In this document: in pieces, positions 1 to 6,471 of the stretch
How the letters are laid out: every line of letters begins with the position of its first letter
Position numbering within the stretch: the first letter of the stretch is position 1
Origin: Candidatus Limnocylindrales bacterium
GTDB lineage: Bacteria; Chloroflexota; Limnocylindria; Limnocylindrales; CSP1-4
Assembly: GCA_031292335.1 (NCBI GenBank)
Contig: JARLHH010000082.1
Span: 1-9,996, forward strand
Reading direction: 5' to 3'
Length of the DNA stretch: 9,996 nucleotides
Program-made: the position numbers and the translations under genes
Notes under the pieces: model-generated
Databases searched by the model: none
The model's input: the letters and a program-made list of their open reading frames with translations, nothing else
What the model was told of the DNA's origin: nothing

Positions 1-6
1 ACCGAA

Positions 7-53
7 CGGCCGCACGACGCGGCCGGGCAACACGAAGGGCCGCCACGGCGGCC
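7..53 (+). promoter_or_regulatory. Two tandem hairpins in the malE leader
   Basis: Two perfect inverted repeats precede the first gene. Bases 7-13 (CGGCCGC) pair with 19-25 (GCGGCCG) around the loop ACGAC. Bases 38-44 (GGCCGCC) pair with 47-53 (GGCGGCC); because only AC lies between, about 6 pairs with a 4-base loop is realistic. The second ends 5 bases before the AGGAGG ribosome binding site at 59-64. They could be mRNA stabilisers, an attenuator, or operator DNA for an upstream-bound regulator. GC-rich DNA yields such repeats by chance more easily, so function is inference. Confidence 0.4.
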
Positions 54-77
54 ACAACAGGAGGAACGCAGAGACAG

Positions 78-1370
78 ATGCGCAACACAACCAGGCTGGT
101 GAGCCTCTTCGGAGCACTCACCCTCGTCGCCGCCGCGTGCAGCGGCTCCGCGACGCCGACCCCGGCCGCCCCGTCGGCCGCCGCCCCTTCCGCCGCCGCT
201 TCGGTCGCGGCCTCGATGGCCCCGTCCGCCGCCCCGGCTGCGTCGCCGTCGTCCACCGGGCTGACGGGCAACCTGACGATCTGGCAAGCCTACACAGCGA
301 GTGAGACGACCGCGTTCAATCAGATCTTGCAGAACGTGGAGGCGGCCAACCCCGGACTGACGGTTACCAATCTCACGGTTCCGTTCGCCAACCTCTTCAC
401 GAAGTTCGAGACGTCCGCCGCGTCGAGCGGCGTGCCGGACCTCTTCATCGCGCCGGCCGACAGCCTGCCAAAGGAGGCCCGAGCAGGTCTGCTCGTGGAC
501 CTGACCTCGCTCGTTCCCCAGCTCAGCAACTACGCGGCGGCGGCGATCCAGGGTGACACCGTCGACGGCAAGCTGTACGCGATCCCCGAATCACAGAAGG
601 GCATCGCGCTCATGTACAACACTTCGCTGCTTCCCACCCCGCCGGCCACCACCGCCGACTGGCTGAAGGACGCCAGCAAGCTCGGCTGGGTGTACGGCTC
701 CGCCAGTGGCGGCGCGTACTATGGCTGGGGCATCTACTCGGCGTTCGGCGGCACGATCCTCGACCCGACCACCGGCAAGTGCTCAGCCACCGCGAACAGC
801 GGCGTCGCCGACGCGCTGACGTGGCTCCAGCAGGCCAAGGCCGCCGGGATGCACATGTACCAGAGTGACGTGCCGGCTGTGGCCGACCTCTCCACCGGCA
901 AGATCGCGGGCTTCATCGAAGGCCCGTGGCAGGCCGCCGCTCTCGAGAAGGCCCTCGGCAGCAACCTGGCCGTGGCCCCCGGCCCGACCGGGCCCAAGGG
1001 CGCCTTCGCGCCGCTCGTGGAGCCCGATGGCTACTACATCAACAAGAACTCCGCCAACGTCGACCTGGCGACTCAGTTCGCCCTGCAGCTGGATTCCCTG
1101 GCCAACGAGCAGATCTTCGCGGACCAGGGCGGCCACATCCCGGCCATCAACGGGATCACCTACACCGCGCCGAACAACCCCTACCCGGCGATCAGCCAGG
1201 GTTTCGCGAACGCCTACAAGACCGGCTTTGCCCGGCCCACGGTCAAGTACCTCGACAACTACTGGACCCCCTTCGGAAACGCGATCCAGTCGGTCATCGA
1301 CAAGGGAACCGCGCCGGCGGACGCCGTCGCGACGGCCTGCCAGCAGATGGACAAGGCCAACGGCTTCTAG
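78..1370 (+). CDS. malE: Maltose/maltodextrin-type ABC transporter substrate-binding lipoprotein
   Basis: This is the extracellular solute-binding protein (family 1) of a carbohydrate ABC importer. It captures sugar outside the cell and delivers it to the permeases encoded next. The 430-residue product begins with a lipoprotein signal peptide: Arg2/Arg6, a hydrophobic stretch at 7-20 and a lipobox ending at Cys21. Residues 22-60 form a low-complexity Ala/Pro/Ser linker that would hold the binding domain away from the membrane. The domain starts near LTIWQAY (66-72). Family-typical stretches are PDLFIAPAD (120-128), DGKLYAIPES (163-172), GKIAGFIEGPW (274-284) and VAPGPTGP (299-306). Cys235 and Cys421 could form a disulfide. 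The start is set by AGGAGG at 59-64, 13 bases upstream (rather long), and by the signal peptide. The downstream malF, malG and GH13 genes favour maltodextrins over other sugars, but exact substrate specificity cannot be read from the sequence. Confidence 0.9.
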   Translation: MRNTTRLVSLFGALTLVAAACSGSATPTPAAPSAAAPSAAASVAASMAPSAAPAASPSSTGLTGNLTIWQAYTASETTAFNQILQNVEAANPGLTVTNLTVPFANLFTKFETSAASSGVPDLFIAPADSLPKEARAGLLVDLTSLVPQLSNYAAAAIQGDTVDGKLYAIPESQKGIALMYNTSLLPTPPATTADWLKDASKLGWVYGSASGGAYYGWGIYSAFGGTILDPTTGKCSATANSGVADALTWLQQAKAAGMHMYQSDVPAVADLSTGKIAGFIEGPWQAAALEKALGSNLAVAPGPTGPKGAFAPLVEPDGYYINKNSANVDLATQFALQLDSLANEQIFADQGGHIPAINGITYTAPNNPYPAISQGFANAYKTGFARPTVKYLDNYWTPFGNAIQSVIDKGTAPADAVATACQQMDKANGF

Positions 1371-1378
1371 AACCGTGT

Positions 1379-1402
1379 GACCACTGGCGCCGTCCAGCGG
1401 TC
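1379..1402 (+). repeat. Imperfect hairpin after malE
   Basis: Bases 1379-1387 (GACCACTGG) pair with 1394-1402 (CCAGCGGTC) around a 6-base loop, with one A/C mismatch. The hairpin begins 9 bases after the malE stop and is followed by an A-rich stretch (1406-1416), not a T run. It is the first of two hairpins in the malE-malF spacer. It looks more like an exonuclease block or processing site than a classical terminator. Confidence 0.4.
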
Positions 1403-1417
1403 GTCAAAACCAAAAAT

Positions 1418-1444
1418 GGGGACGCCGGAACGACCGGCGTCCCC
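1418..1444 (+). terminator. Perfect 11-bp hairpin between malE and malF (leaky terminator, mRNA stabiliser or operator)
   Basis: Bases 1418-1428 (GGGGACGCCGG) are the exact reverse complement of 1434-1444, around the loop AACGA. This gives an 11-bp stem that is mostly G-C. An A-rich run (1412-1416) precedes it, but only TT follows, so full rho-independent termination is unlikely. In such a position it would raise the amount of binding protein relative to permease, by partial termination or by protecting malE mRNA from 3' decay; the E. coli malE-malF gap carries REP hairpins with a stabilising role. It also lies just upstream of a TAGAAT hexamer, so an operator role cannot be excluded. Confidence 0.6.
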
Positions 1445-1445
1445 T

Positions 1446-1451
1446 TAGAAT
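1446..1451 (+). promoter_or_regulatory. Possible -10 box (TAGAAT) for an internal malF promoter
   Basis: TAGAAT sits two bases after the hairpin and 29 bases before the ATG of the mini-ORF at 1475. It matches TANNNT and resembles hexamers before other genes here. No convincing -35 is visible; that region falls inside the hairpin. It could give malFG transcription independent of malE, but a chance match is possible. Confidence 0.25.
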
Positions 1452-1474
1452 CCCGGCGAGGGGAGGAATCCTTG

Positions 1475-1501
1475 ATGGCAGCGCGGGAGGTCCCGGGATG
1501 A
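1475..1501 (+). CDS. 8-codon upstream mini-ORF (MAAREVPG) overlapping the malF start
   Basis: An ATG at 1475 opens an 8-codon frame reading MAAREVPG. Its TGA (1499-1501) overlaps the malF ATG (1498-1500) in the form ATGA. It has a strong ribosome binding site, GGGGAGGA at 1460-1467, 7 bases upstream, stronger than expected by chance. Inside it lies GGGAGG (1485-1490), the ribosome binding site of malF. Ribosomes finishing the mini-ORF could re-initiate at malF, so it would act as a translational coupler or leader peptide. Alternatives are a fortuitous frame, or a real malF N-terminus hidden by an indel. No function of the peptide itself is suggested. Confidence 0.4.
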   Translation: MAAREVPG

Positions 1502-2505
1502 GTGCACCTGCATTGGCCTCGGCACCGCCGAGCCGCACCTGGTGGCGTCGCACGCAGCCCACCCGGACCGCATACCTCTTCCTGCTGCCGGCCTTCCTTG
1601 TGATGGCGGTGATCACGTTCTATCCGCTGGTGTTCCAGGTCTGGATGTCGTTCACCAACTACGGCCTGGAGAACCTGCGCTCCACCGCGCCTGCCCCTGC
1701 CTACGTCGGCATCGACAACTATCTGCGGATCCTTCAGAACAACATCGTCATCGTCAACTTCGACTTCGTGCGCGTGCTCGTCTTCAACCTGTGGTGGGCA
1801 TTCTCGAACGTGGTCATCCACGTCGTGCTCGGGGTCCTCGTGGCGATCATCCTCAACACCCCCGGGCTGTGGCTGAGACGCTTCTATAGGGCTATCTACA
1901 TCATCCCGGTGGCGATCCCGCCGATCATCGTGGCCACGATCTGGAAGAACATGTTCGACCCCACGAACGGGGCGATCAACTTCTTGATCGCCATCATCTT
2001 CCGGCTGCCTCCCGGTGGCTTCACCCTCGACTGGCTCAACCAGCCCAACCCGATCATCGCGGCCGGTGCGTTCGTGTTGCCGCTCGCGTATTTCGCTCTG
2101 CTCACGGCCAACGTGTGGCTGGGCTGGCCCCTCAACTCGGTCGTGGCCACCGGTGCCCTGCAGAGCATTCCCCACGAGCTGTACGAAGCGGCCGAGATGG
2201 ACGGCGCCGGCGCGTGGGCCAAGTTCAGGACGGTAACCCTGCCGTACCTGCGACCGGCGATGCTCCCCTTCGCGATCTACGGCTTCGTGGTCACGTTCAA
2301 CCTCTTCTACCTCTCGTACTTTATGTCGGGCGGTGGGCCATTCGGCCAGACAGAACTGCTCGTCACGACCGCGTATCGCTTGGTCAACGAGCAGCAGCTC
2401 TACGGGGTGGCGGCGGCGTTCGCCATCTTCCAGTTCTTCATCCTGCTGGCGATCACGCTCGTGACCAACCGGCTGGCGAAAGTGACGGCACAGTTCGATG
2501 GGTGA
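1498..2505 (+). CDS. malF: Maltose-type ABC transporter permease, MalF family
   Basis: This is one of two membrane subunits forming the sugar channel of the importer; its partner is the MalG-type protein that follows. The product has 335 residues with about six transmembrane segments (roughly 26-48, 95-120, 131-150, 185-210, 255-275 and 303-323). The ATPase-docking EAA loop is clear: EAAEMDG at 230-236, F243 and LP at 248-249. The stretch YVGIDNY (69-75) after the first helix is typical of MalF/UgpA-type permeases. It lacks the large periplasmic P2 loop of the 514-residue E. coli MalF, as is usual for short Gram-positive-type versions. The ATG at 1498 has GGGAGG 7 bases upstream and overlaps the mini-ORF stop. 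It lies 127 bases after malE across two hairpins. The call to the CUT1 sugar permease family is firm; maltodextrin as substrate rests on the neighbours. Confidence 0.9.
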   Translation: MSAPALASAPPSRTWWRRTQPTRTAYLFLLPAFLVMAVITFYPLVFQVWMSFTNYGLENLRSTAPAPAYVGIDNYLRILQNNIVIVNFDFVRVLVFNLWWAFSNVVIHVVLGVLVAIILNTPGLWLRRFYRAIYIIPVAIPPIIVATIWKNMFDPTNGAINFLIAIIFRLPPGGFTLDWLNQPNPIIAAGAFVLPLAYFALLTANVWLGWPLNSVVATGALQSIPHELYEAAEMDGAGAWAKFRTVTLPYLRPAMLPFAIYGFVVTFNLFYLSYFMSGGGPFGQTELLVTTAYRLVNEQQLYGVAAAFAIFQFFILLAITLVTNRLAKVTAQFDG

Positions 2506-2550
2506 CCTCCGACCCGCCACGCTCCCGTCGCAGTCTTCGAGGAGGCGGCC

Positions 2551-3483
2551 ATGACAACCCAGGTCGGGGTCCTTCCGCAGTCGACGGCCCGGCCAGCCAC
2601 GGCCGTCGCAGGAGGCCAACGTCGGCTGCCGCTGAGGCGCCAGCTCCTCCTGCAGATCGTGTGCATCTTCATCGCCGCAACGGTGCTCTTCCCGGTGCTG
2701 TGGATCGTCAGCATGTCGATCGACCCGCGCAACATCGCACGGCCCGACGGCCTGACGCTGATCCCGCCGGGGGCATCGCTGGCGGCCTTCGACCAGGTGA
2801 TCGCGCAGCCCACCGCGAACCCGGTCTCGTTCCTGCGGCTCGCGGCAAACAGCCTCCTCATCGCGGCGATCATCTGCGTTGCCAGCGTCGGGGTCGGGGT
2901 CCTGGCCGCGTACGCCTTCTCGCGCATGCGCTTCCGCGGCCGCGAGACCCTGATGATCGGCGTGCTGGCAGTGCTGATGCTGCCCGCGGTGGCGACCCTG
3001 GCGCCGTTGTACGTGATGCTGAGCAAGATCCAGATCGGTGCGTTCAACCTGCGGGACTCGCTCTTTGGGGTTGCGCTGGCGGTGACGTCGGGGACGCTGC
3101 CGTTCGCGATCTGGAACATGAAGGGCTACATCGACACGATCCCGCGCGACCTGGAGGAGGCGGCCGCCGTGGACGGCGCCAGCAAGTTCCAGACGTTCTG
3201 GAGCGTGATCCTTCCGCTCTCGACGCCGGTGCTGGCCGTGACGGCGTTCTTCGGCTTCCTCGCCGGCTGGACGGAGTTCTACTTCTCTTGGCAGTTCCTC
3301 GATCACCCCCAGGACTTCACGCTGGCGATGGCCCTCAATGGGATGGTCGGCGCGTACGGGACCACGCCGTGGTCGCAGTTCTCCGCGTTTGCGATCCTCG
3401 TCGCGCTGCCGGTGGCGGTCGTCTACCTGTTCCTCCAGAAGTACATCGTCTCGGGGCTCACCATCGGCGGCGTCAAGGGCTGA
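2551..3483 (+). CDS. malG: Maltose-type ABC transporter permease, MalG family
   Basis: This is the second channel subunit, pairing with the MalF-type protein. The 310-residue product has about six membrane segments (roughly 32-54, 100-122, 133-155, 168-190, 226-248 and 276-297). The EAA loop is at 202-222 (EEAAAVDGA, F213, then ILP) and would contact the ATPase. The C-terminal stretch SGLTIGGVKG (301-310) matches the characteristic ending of maltose-type MalG proteins, the best single clue to maltodextrin specificity. The ATG at 2551 follows GAGGAGG (2539-2545) by 5 bases. The gene starts 45 bases after malF and ends 6 bases before the GH13 gene, so co-transcription is very likely. No MalK-type ATPase follows, so an unlinked shared ATPase is inferred. 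Confidence 0.92.
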   Translation: MTTQVGVLPQSTARPATAVAGGQRRLPLRRQLLLQIVCIFIAATVLFPVLWIVSMSIDPRNIARPDGLTLIPPGASLAAFDQVIAQPTANPVSFLRLAANSLLIAAIICVASVGVGVLAAYAFSRMRFRGRETLMIGVLAVLMLPAVATLAPLYVMLSKIQIGAFNLRDSLFGVALAVTSGTLPFAIWNMKGYIDTIPRDLEEAAAVDGASKFQTFWSVILPLSTPVLAVTAFFGFLAGWTEFYFSWQFLDHPQDFTLAMALNGMVGAYGTTPWSQFSAFAILVALPVAVVYLFLQKYIVSGLTIGGVKG

Positions 3484-3489
3484 CGGCGG

Positions 3490-5055
3490 GTGCCCGTGAC
3501 GCCCGCGCCGCCGGCCTGGGTCCGCGACGCCGTCTTCTACCAGATCTTCCCCGACCGCTTCGCGCGCTCGTCACGGCTCGTCAAGCCCGGGCCGCTGGAA
3601 CCGTGGGACGCGCCGCCCACGGCACACGGCTTCAAGGGCGGCGACCTGCTGGGGATCGTCGAGCACCTCGACGATCTGGCCGACCTGGGCGTCACGGCGC
3701 TCTACCTGACGCCGGTCTTCAGCTCCGCCTCCAACCACCGCTACCACACGTACGACTACCTGGCGGTCGACCCGCTCCTCGGCGGGACTGCAGCGCTGCG
3801 GGAGCTCGTGGACGCGCTCCACGCGCGGGGGATGCGGATCGTGCTCGACGGCGTCTTCAACCACGTCGGGCGTGGCTTCTGGCCGTTCCACCACGTCCTG
3901 GAGAACGGGCTCGCCTCGCCCTACGTCGACTGGTTCCACCTGGACCGGCAACGGCTGGCAGCCGGCCGCGGGCTGGACGCCTACCCGGACCGGGCCGCGC
4001 CGTCGAGCGGCGGGGCGGCGGGCGAGGGATCCCGCGGGCCGTCGCTCCAGCGGCTCGGCTATCGCGCCTGGTGGGACATCCCCGCGCTGCCCAAGCTGAA
4101 CACGGACCACCCCGACGTCCGCGCGCACCTCTGGTCGGTGGCGGAGCACTGGCTCCGGTTCGGGATCGACGGGTGGCGCCTGGACGTGCCGGAAGAGATC
4201 GATGACGAGGCGTTCTGGCGGGAGTTCCGCCTGCGCTGCCGGGCCGTCAACCCGGACGCGTACCTCGTGGGCGAGATCTGGGACGTGGCGCCGGACTGGG
4301 TCCGGGGCGACCGCTTCGACGCCCTGATGAACTACCCCCTGCTGGAGGCGATCCTCGGCTTCGTGGGCGGTCCGTCGCTCGACGCGGCGCTGGTCGCGTC
4401 CCACCACCAGCTCTCGCTGCACGTCCGGGCCTCGGCGGCGGCCGCGTTCGCGTCGGAGCTGGCGGCACAGGCGGCGGACTACGCGCCGGCGACCGTGGCC
4501 GCCCAGCTCAACCTGCTCGGGTCGCACGACATGCCGCGCCTCCGGACGCTGGTCTCGGGCGACCTCGCGGCGGTTCGCCTGGCGGTCCTGCTCCAGATGA
4601 CGCTCCCCGGAGCGCCCTGCGTCTACTACGGCGACGAGATCGGGATGGAGGGCGGCAACGACCCCGACTGCCGGCGGGCCTTCCCGGCCGGCGAGGCCGG
4701 GCGCGACGATGCGCTCCGCGCCACGTTCCGCGATCTCATCGCGCTGCGTCGGGCGCACCCGGCGCTGCGGGCCGACGGAGTTCGGGTGGCTGCCGCTTTC
4801 GGCTCCTGCGTGGCGCTCGTGCGAGGCGGCCACGACGATCCGTCCGCCGGAAGCGAGACGCTCCTCGTGGTCGTGAACGCCGGCACGGACCCGGCGTCGA
4901 TCCCGCTGGAGCTCCCCGAGCTCGCGGGGAGGCGGCTCACGGCGCTCGCCGTCGCCGCGCTGCCGGCAGGCACGCCGGCGGAGATCGACCGTGACGGGGC
5001 GGTGGTCGTGACCGTCCCCGCTCGCGCCGGGCTCATCCTGGCCCCCATACTTTGA
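3490..5055 (+). CDS. Cytoplasmic GH13 alpha-glycosidase, neopullulanase/cyclomaltodextrinase type
   Basis: This alpha-amylase-family hydrolase is likely to cut imported maltodextrins or cyclodextrins into maltose and glucose. There is no signal peptide, so it acts in the cytoplasm. The 521-residue product starts almost directly with the barrel (VFYQIFPDRF, 15-24). Visible GH13 regions are DGVFNH (120-125); GIDGWRLD (225-232) with predicted nucleophile Asp232; VGEIWD (260-265) with acid/base Glu262; and SHD (345-347) with transition-state Asp347. LPKLN (200-204) matches the fifth region MPKLN of the neopullulanase subfamily. The N-terminal CBM34 domain (about 120 residues) common in that subfamily is absent. 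Between DWFH (147-150) and WWDIP (194-198) lies a long Gly/Ser/Ala-rich stretch. The C-terminal 90 residues form the usual beta-sandwich. The GTG start at 3490 has only a weak GCGG upstream; GTG at 3496 is an equal alternative. The gene is 6 bases after malG, clearly the same operon. The exact product pattern cannot be predicted. Confidence 0.9.
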   Translation: MPVTPAPPAWVRDAVFYQIFPDRFARSSRLVKPGPLEPWDAPPTAHGFKGGDLLGIVEHLDDLADLGVTALYLTPVFSSASNHRYHTYDYLAVDPLLGGTAALRELVDALHARGMRIVLDGVFNHVGRGFWPFHHVLENGLASPYVDWFHLDRQRLAAGRGLDAYPDRAAPSSGGAAGEGSRGPSLQRLGYRAWWDIPALPKLNTDHPDVRAHLWSVAEHWLRFGIDGWRLDVPEEIDDEAFWREFRLRCRAVNPDAYLVGEIWDVAPDWVRGDRFDALMNYPLLEAILGFVGGPSLDAALVASHHQLSLHVRASAAAAFASELAAQAADYAPATVAAQLNLLGSHDMPRLRTLVSGDLAAVRLAVLLQMTLPGAPCVYYGDEIGMEGGNDPDCRRAFPAGEAGRDDALRATFRDLIALRRAHPALRADGVRVAAAFGSCVALVRGGHDDPSAGSETLLVVVNAGTDPASIPLELPELAGRRLTALAVAALPAGTPAEIDRDGAVVVTVPARAGLILAPIL

Positions 5056-5071
5056 GCCGGCGCGTGGAGCC

Positions 5072-5077
5072 TATACT
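5072..5077 (+). promoter_or_regulatory. -10 box (TATACT) of a probable leaderless promoter
   Basis: TATACT lies 9 bases before the GTG at 5087. That start has no Shine-Dalgarno sequence, and 5087 is the first purine at a suitable distance for transcription start. A leaderless mRNA is therefore plausible. No good -35 element is seen at 17-bp spacing. It lies in the 31-base gap after the GH13 gene and separates the sugar operon from the next unit. Confidence 0.5.
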
Positions 5078-5086
5078 CGGGTTCTC

Positions 5087-5821
5087 GTGGCAGATCTCCC
5101 GTTCGAGCCGGCCGACGCCGGCAGCACGCAGCGGCTCCTCCGGGCTGTCGACGCCGACGGCAAGATCCAGCGCGAGCTGGAAGCCCATGGGCCGTTCGAC
5201 GGCCGGGACGTGGTCCTGTTCGGCGTCTCGAGCGAACGGGCGCGGTGGCTGGCGACAAACGGCGCCCGACTGACGATCCTGGCCGACCCCGTCTCCGAGT
5301 GGGAGGCGACGCCCGCCGCGAGCGCCGATATCGTGCTGGCGTTCTGGGCGGCCTTCGACGGCCCGGACCGTGCCGAGCAGCTGGCCCACGCCCAGCGACT
5401 CCTCCGCCCCGACGGCAGGCTCCTGGTCGTGCTCGACTACGGGCGCGACGACCTCGACGTGGTCCGCGGGCCCGAGCAGACCGCGCGACTCGTCGAGTGG
5501 AGCCGCCGGGATGGCTGGTTCCTGAGCCGGGGCTTCCGGATCCGCGTGCTCCACACGTTCTGGCGCTTCGAGACGGTCGAGGAGGGCGGCGAGCTGCTGC
5601 GGGCCGCCTACGGGCCGGCCGCGGAGGCGGCGATCAGCCGCTTGCGCCGCCCGCGCGTCGCGCACAACGTGGCGGTCTACCACTGGACGCGCGACGCGGC
5701 CGCGTCGGGCGCGCACGGCCCACGGGAGGCGTCCCAGGCTGCGCGTCGCACGGCCGCCCGAGCCGACAAGGGCGCGGCGCCGGGACGGGCAGCCGGCCCG
5801 GTATCGGCGCTCATCGCCTGA
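5087..5821 (+). CDS. Methyltransferase-fold protein, substrate unknown
   Basis: The 244-residue protein resembles a class I SAM-dependent methyltransferase in layout. DVVLFGVSSERARWLATNGA (41-60) sits where strand 1 and the glycine-rich SAM loop would be, followed by LTILAD (62-67) as strand 2. DIVLAFWAAF (81-90) corresponds to strand 4, and LLRPDGRLLVVLDYG (105-119) is the typical post-motif loop and strand 5. The SAM loop has only one glycine (GVSSER), so cofactor binding may be weak or lost. A basic, low-complexity Ala/Arg/Gly tail (202-244) looks disordered. The GTG start is chosen because the frame opens there just behind a TATACT box; there is no ribosome binding site. The next gene starts 14 bases downstream, suggesting co-transcription. 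The fold is moderately supported; substrate and activity are unknown. Confidence 0.65.
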   Translation: MADLPFEPADAGSTQRLLRAVDADGKIQRELEAHGPFDGRDVVLFGVSSERARWLATNGARLTILADPVSEWEATPAASADIVLAFWAAFDGPDRAEQLAHAQRLLRPDGRLLVVLDYGRDDLDVVRGPEQTARLVEWSRRDGWFLSRGFRIRVLHTFWRFETVEEGGELLRAAYGPAAEAAISRLRRPRVAHNVAVYHWTRDAAASGAHGPREASQAARRTAARADKGAAPGRAAGPVSALIA

Positions 5822-5835
5822 GGTCGGACCAGGAG

Positions 5836-6216
5836 ATGGATCCCTGGCGCCAGGTCTCCCCGCGCGCACCCGACGGGTCGCGCCGCCGGACGGGCACCTT
5901 CGTCGGGCCGGTGCGCGTCACGCCAACCCGGGTCTTCCTCTCGGTGGCGCTCCTCGGGTCGCTCCTCTACCTGGGTTACGCGATCAGCGTCCGGGACACG
6001 TCCCAGATCCCCGCCCTCGCCTCCGGGGCGCTGGTCCTGGGGCTGGTCTTCGCCGCGCTCGCCACGGTCGGCGGCATCGAGACGTACCGGTCGGCGCGGG
6101 CGGGACGTCCGGCGCGCTCATTCCTCGCGGCGATTGCCGGCGGGGTCGCCGGACTGGTGGCCCTGGCGTGCTTCGCCGCCGCCGCGATCCTCTCGATCCT
6201 GTCCCGGACGCCCTGA
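5836..6216 (+). CDS. Small membrane protein of unknown function
   Basis: I do not recognise a family for this 126-residue protein. It has a polar, Arg-rich N-terminus (1-31), then three hydrophobic segments likely to span the membrane (about 32-50, 57-80 and 97-122). A charged loop IETYRSARAGRPARS (81-95) lies between the second and third. By the positive-inside rule, the N-terminus and that loop should be cytoplasmic. The ATG at 5836 is chosen because the hydrophobic frame and the end of the preceding gene fit it. AGGAG (5831-5835) touches the ATG directly, which is too close for a normal ribosome binding site, so the start is less certain; GTG at 5911 would still keep the membrane part. It lies 14 bases after the methyltransferase-fold gene and probably shares its transcript. 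Confidence 0.7.
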   Translation: MDPWRQVSPRAPDGSRRRTGTFVGPVRVTPTRVFLSVALLGSLLYLGYAISVRDTSQIPALASGALVLGLVFAALATVGGIETYRSARAGRPARSFLAAIAGGVAGLVALACFAAAAILSILSRTP

Positions 6217-6243
6217 TCTTCCCGGCAGCCGGCGAGCGCCTGC

Positions 6244-6249
6244 TAGACT
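6244..6249 (+). promoter_or_regulatory. -10 box (TAGACT) of the tRNA-Glu promoter
   Basis: TAGACT is followed by a fully G/C discriminator (CGGCGCC, 6250-6256). It lies 14 bases before the mature tRNA 5' end, leaving a short pre-tRNA leader of about 8 bases. GC-rich discriminators are known from stable-RNA promoters under stringent control. A -35 is not clear; TTCCCG at 6219-6224 is a weak candidate with a 19-base spacer. Confidence 0.5.
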
Positions 6250-6263
6250 CGGCGCCGTCCGGC

Positions 6264-6337
6264 GCCCCCATCGTCTAGAGGCCTAGGACGCCACCCTTTC
6301 AAGGTGGAGATCGCCGGTTCGAATCCGGCTGGGGGTA
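6264..6337 (+). tRNA. tRNA-Glu (anticodon TTC)
   Basis: All four arms fold. The acceptor is GCCCCCA (6264-6270) with TGGGGGT (6330-6336); the D arm is GTCT/GGAC (6273-6276, 6286-6289). The anticodon stem is CCACC/GGTGG (6291-6295, 6303-6307) with loop CTTTCAA (6296-6302), giving anticodon TTC, which reads GAA/GAG. The T arm is GCCGG/CCGGC with loop TTCGAAT (6318-6324). The D-loop and anticodon region closely resemble bacterial tRNA-Glu. The discriminator is A6337, and the 3' CCA is not encoded (next bases CTC), so a CCA-adding enzyme is needed. The first acceptor pair is a G-T (G-U) wobble rather than G-C. Confidence 0.97.
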
Positions 6338-6471
6338 CTCCCGCCGTCGCCTGGTCGGTCCGAAGACGCCCGGGCTGGCCATCCGTCCGGCGAGCAGCTC
6401 GAGGATCGTCCCGGACCTCGCACGCGCCATCGGAGGCCCGCCAAACCGGCCGGCAGCGTCCGTGCCCGTGC

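Noticed and set aside
1294..3306. A 670-codon open frame on the minus strand across malF/malG
   Set aside because: It is antisense to two clear permeases, its product is an Arg/Glu/His-rich mixture without domains, and such long frames arise from codon bias in GC-rich genes.
2115..4205. A 696-codon plus-strand frame overlapping malF, malG and the GH13 gene
   Set aside because: It crosses three real genes out of frame and its translation is low-complexity Arg/Gly/Pro/Ala-rich.
5245..6216. A 323-residue version of the small membrane protein
   Set aside because: Its first two thirds are an out-of-frame reading of the methyltransferase-fold gene; only the part from 5836 is protein-like.
6264..6471. 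tRNA-Glu as an integration site with a downstream attachment repeat
   Set aside because: I found no second copy of the tRNA 3' end and no integrase or mobile gene in the window.
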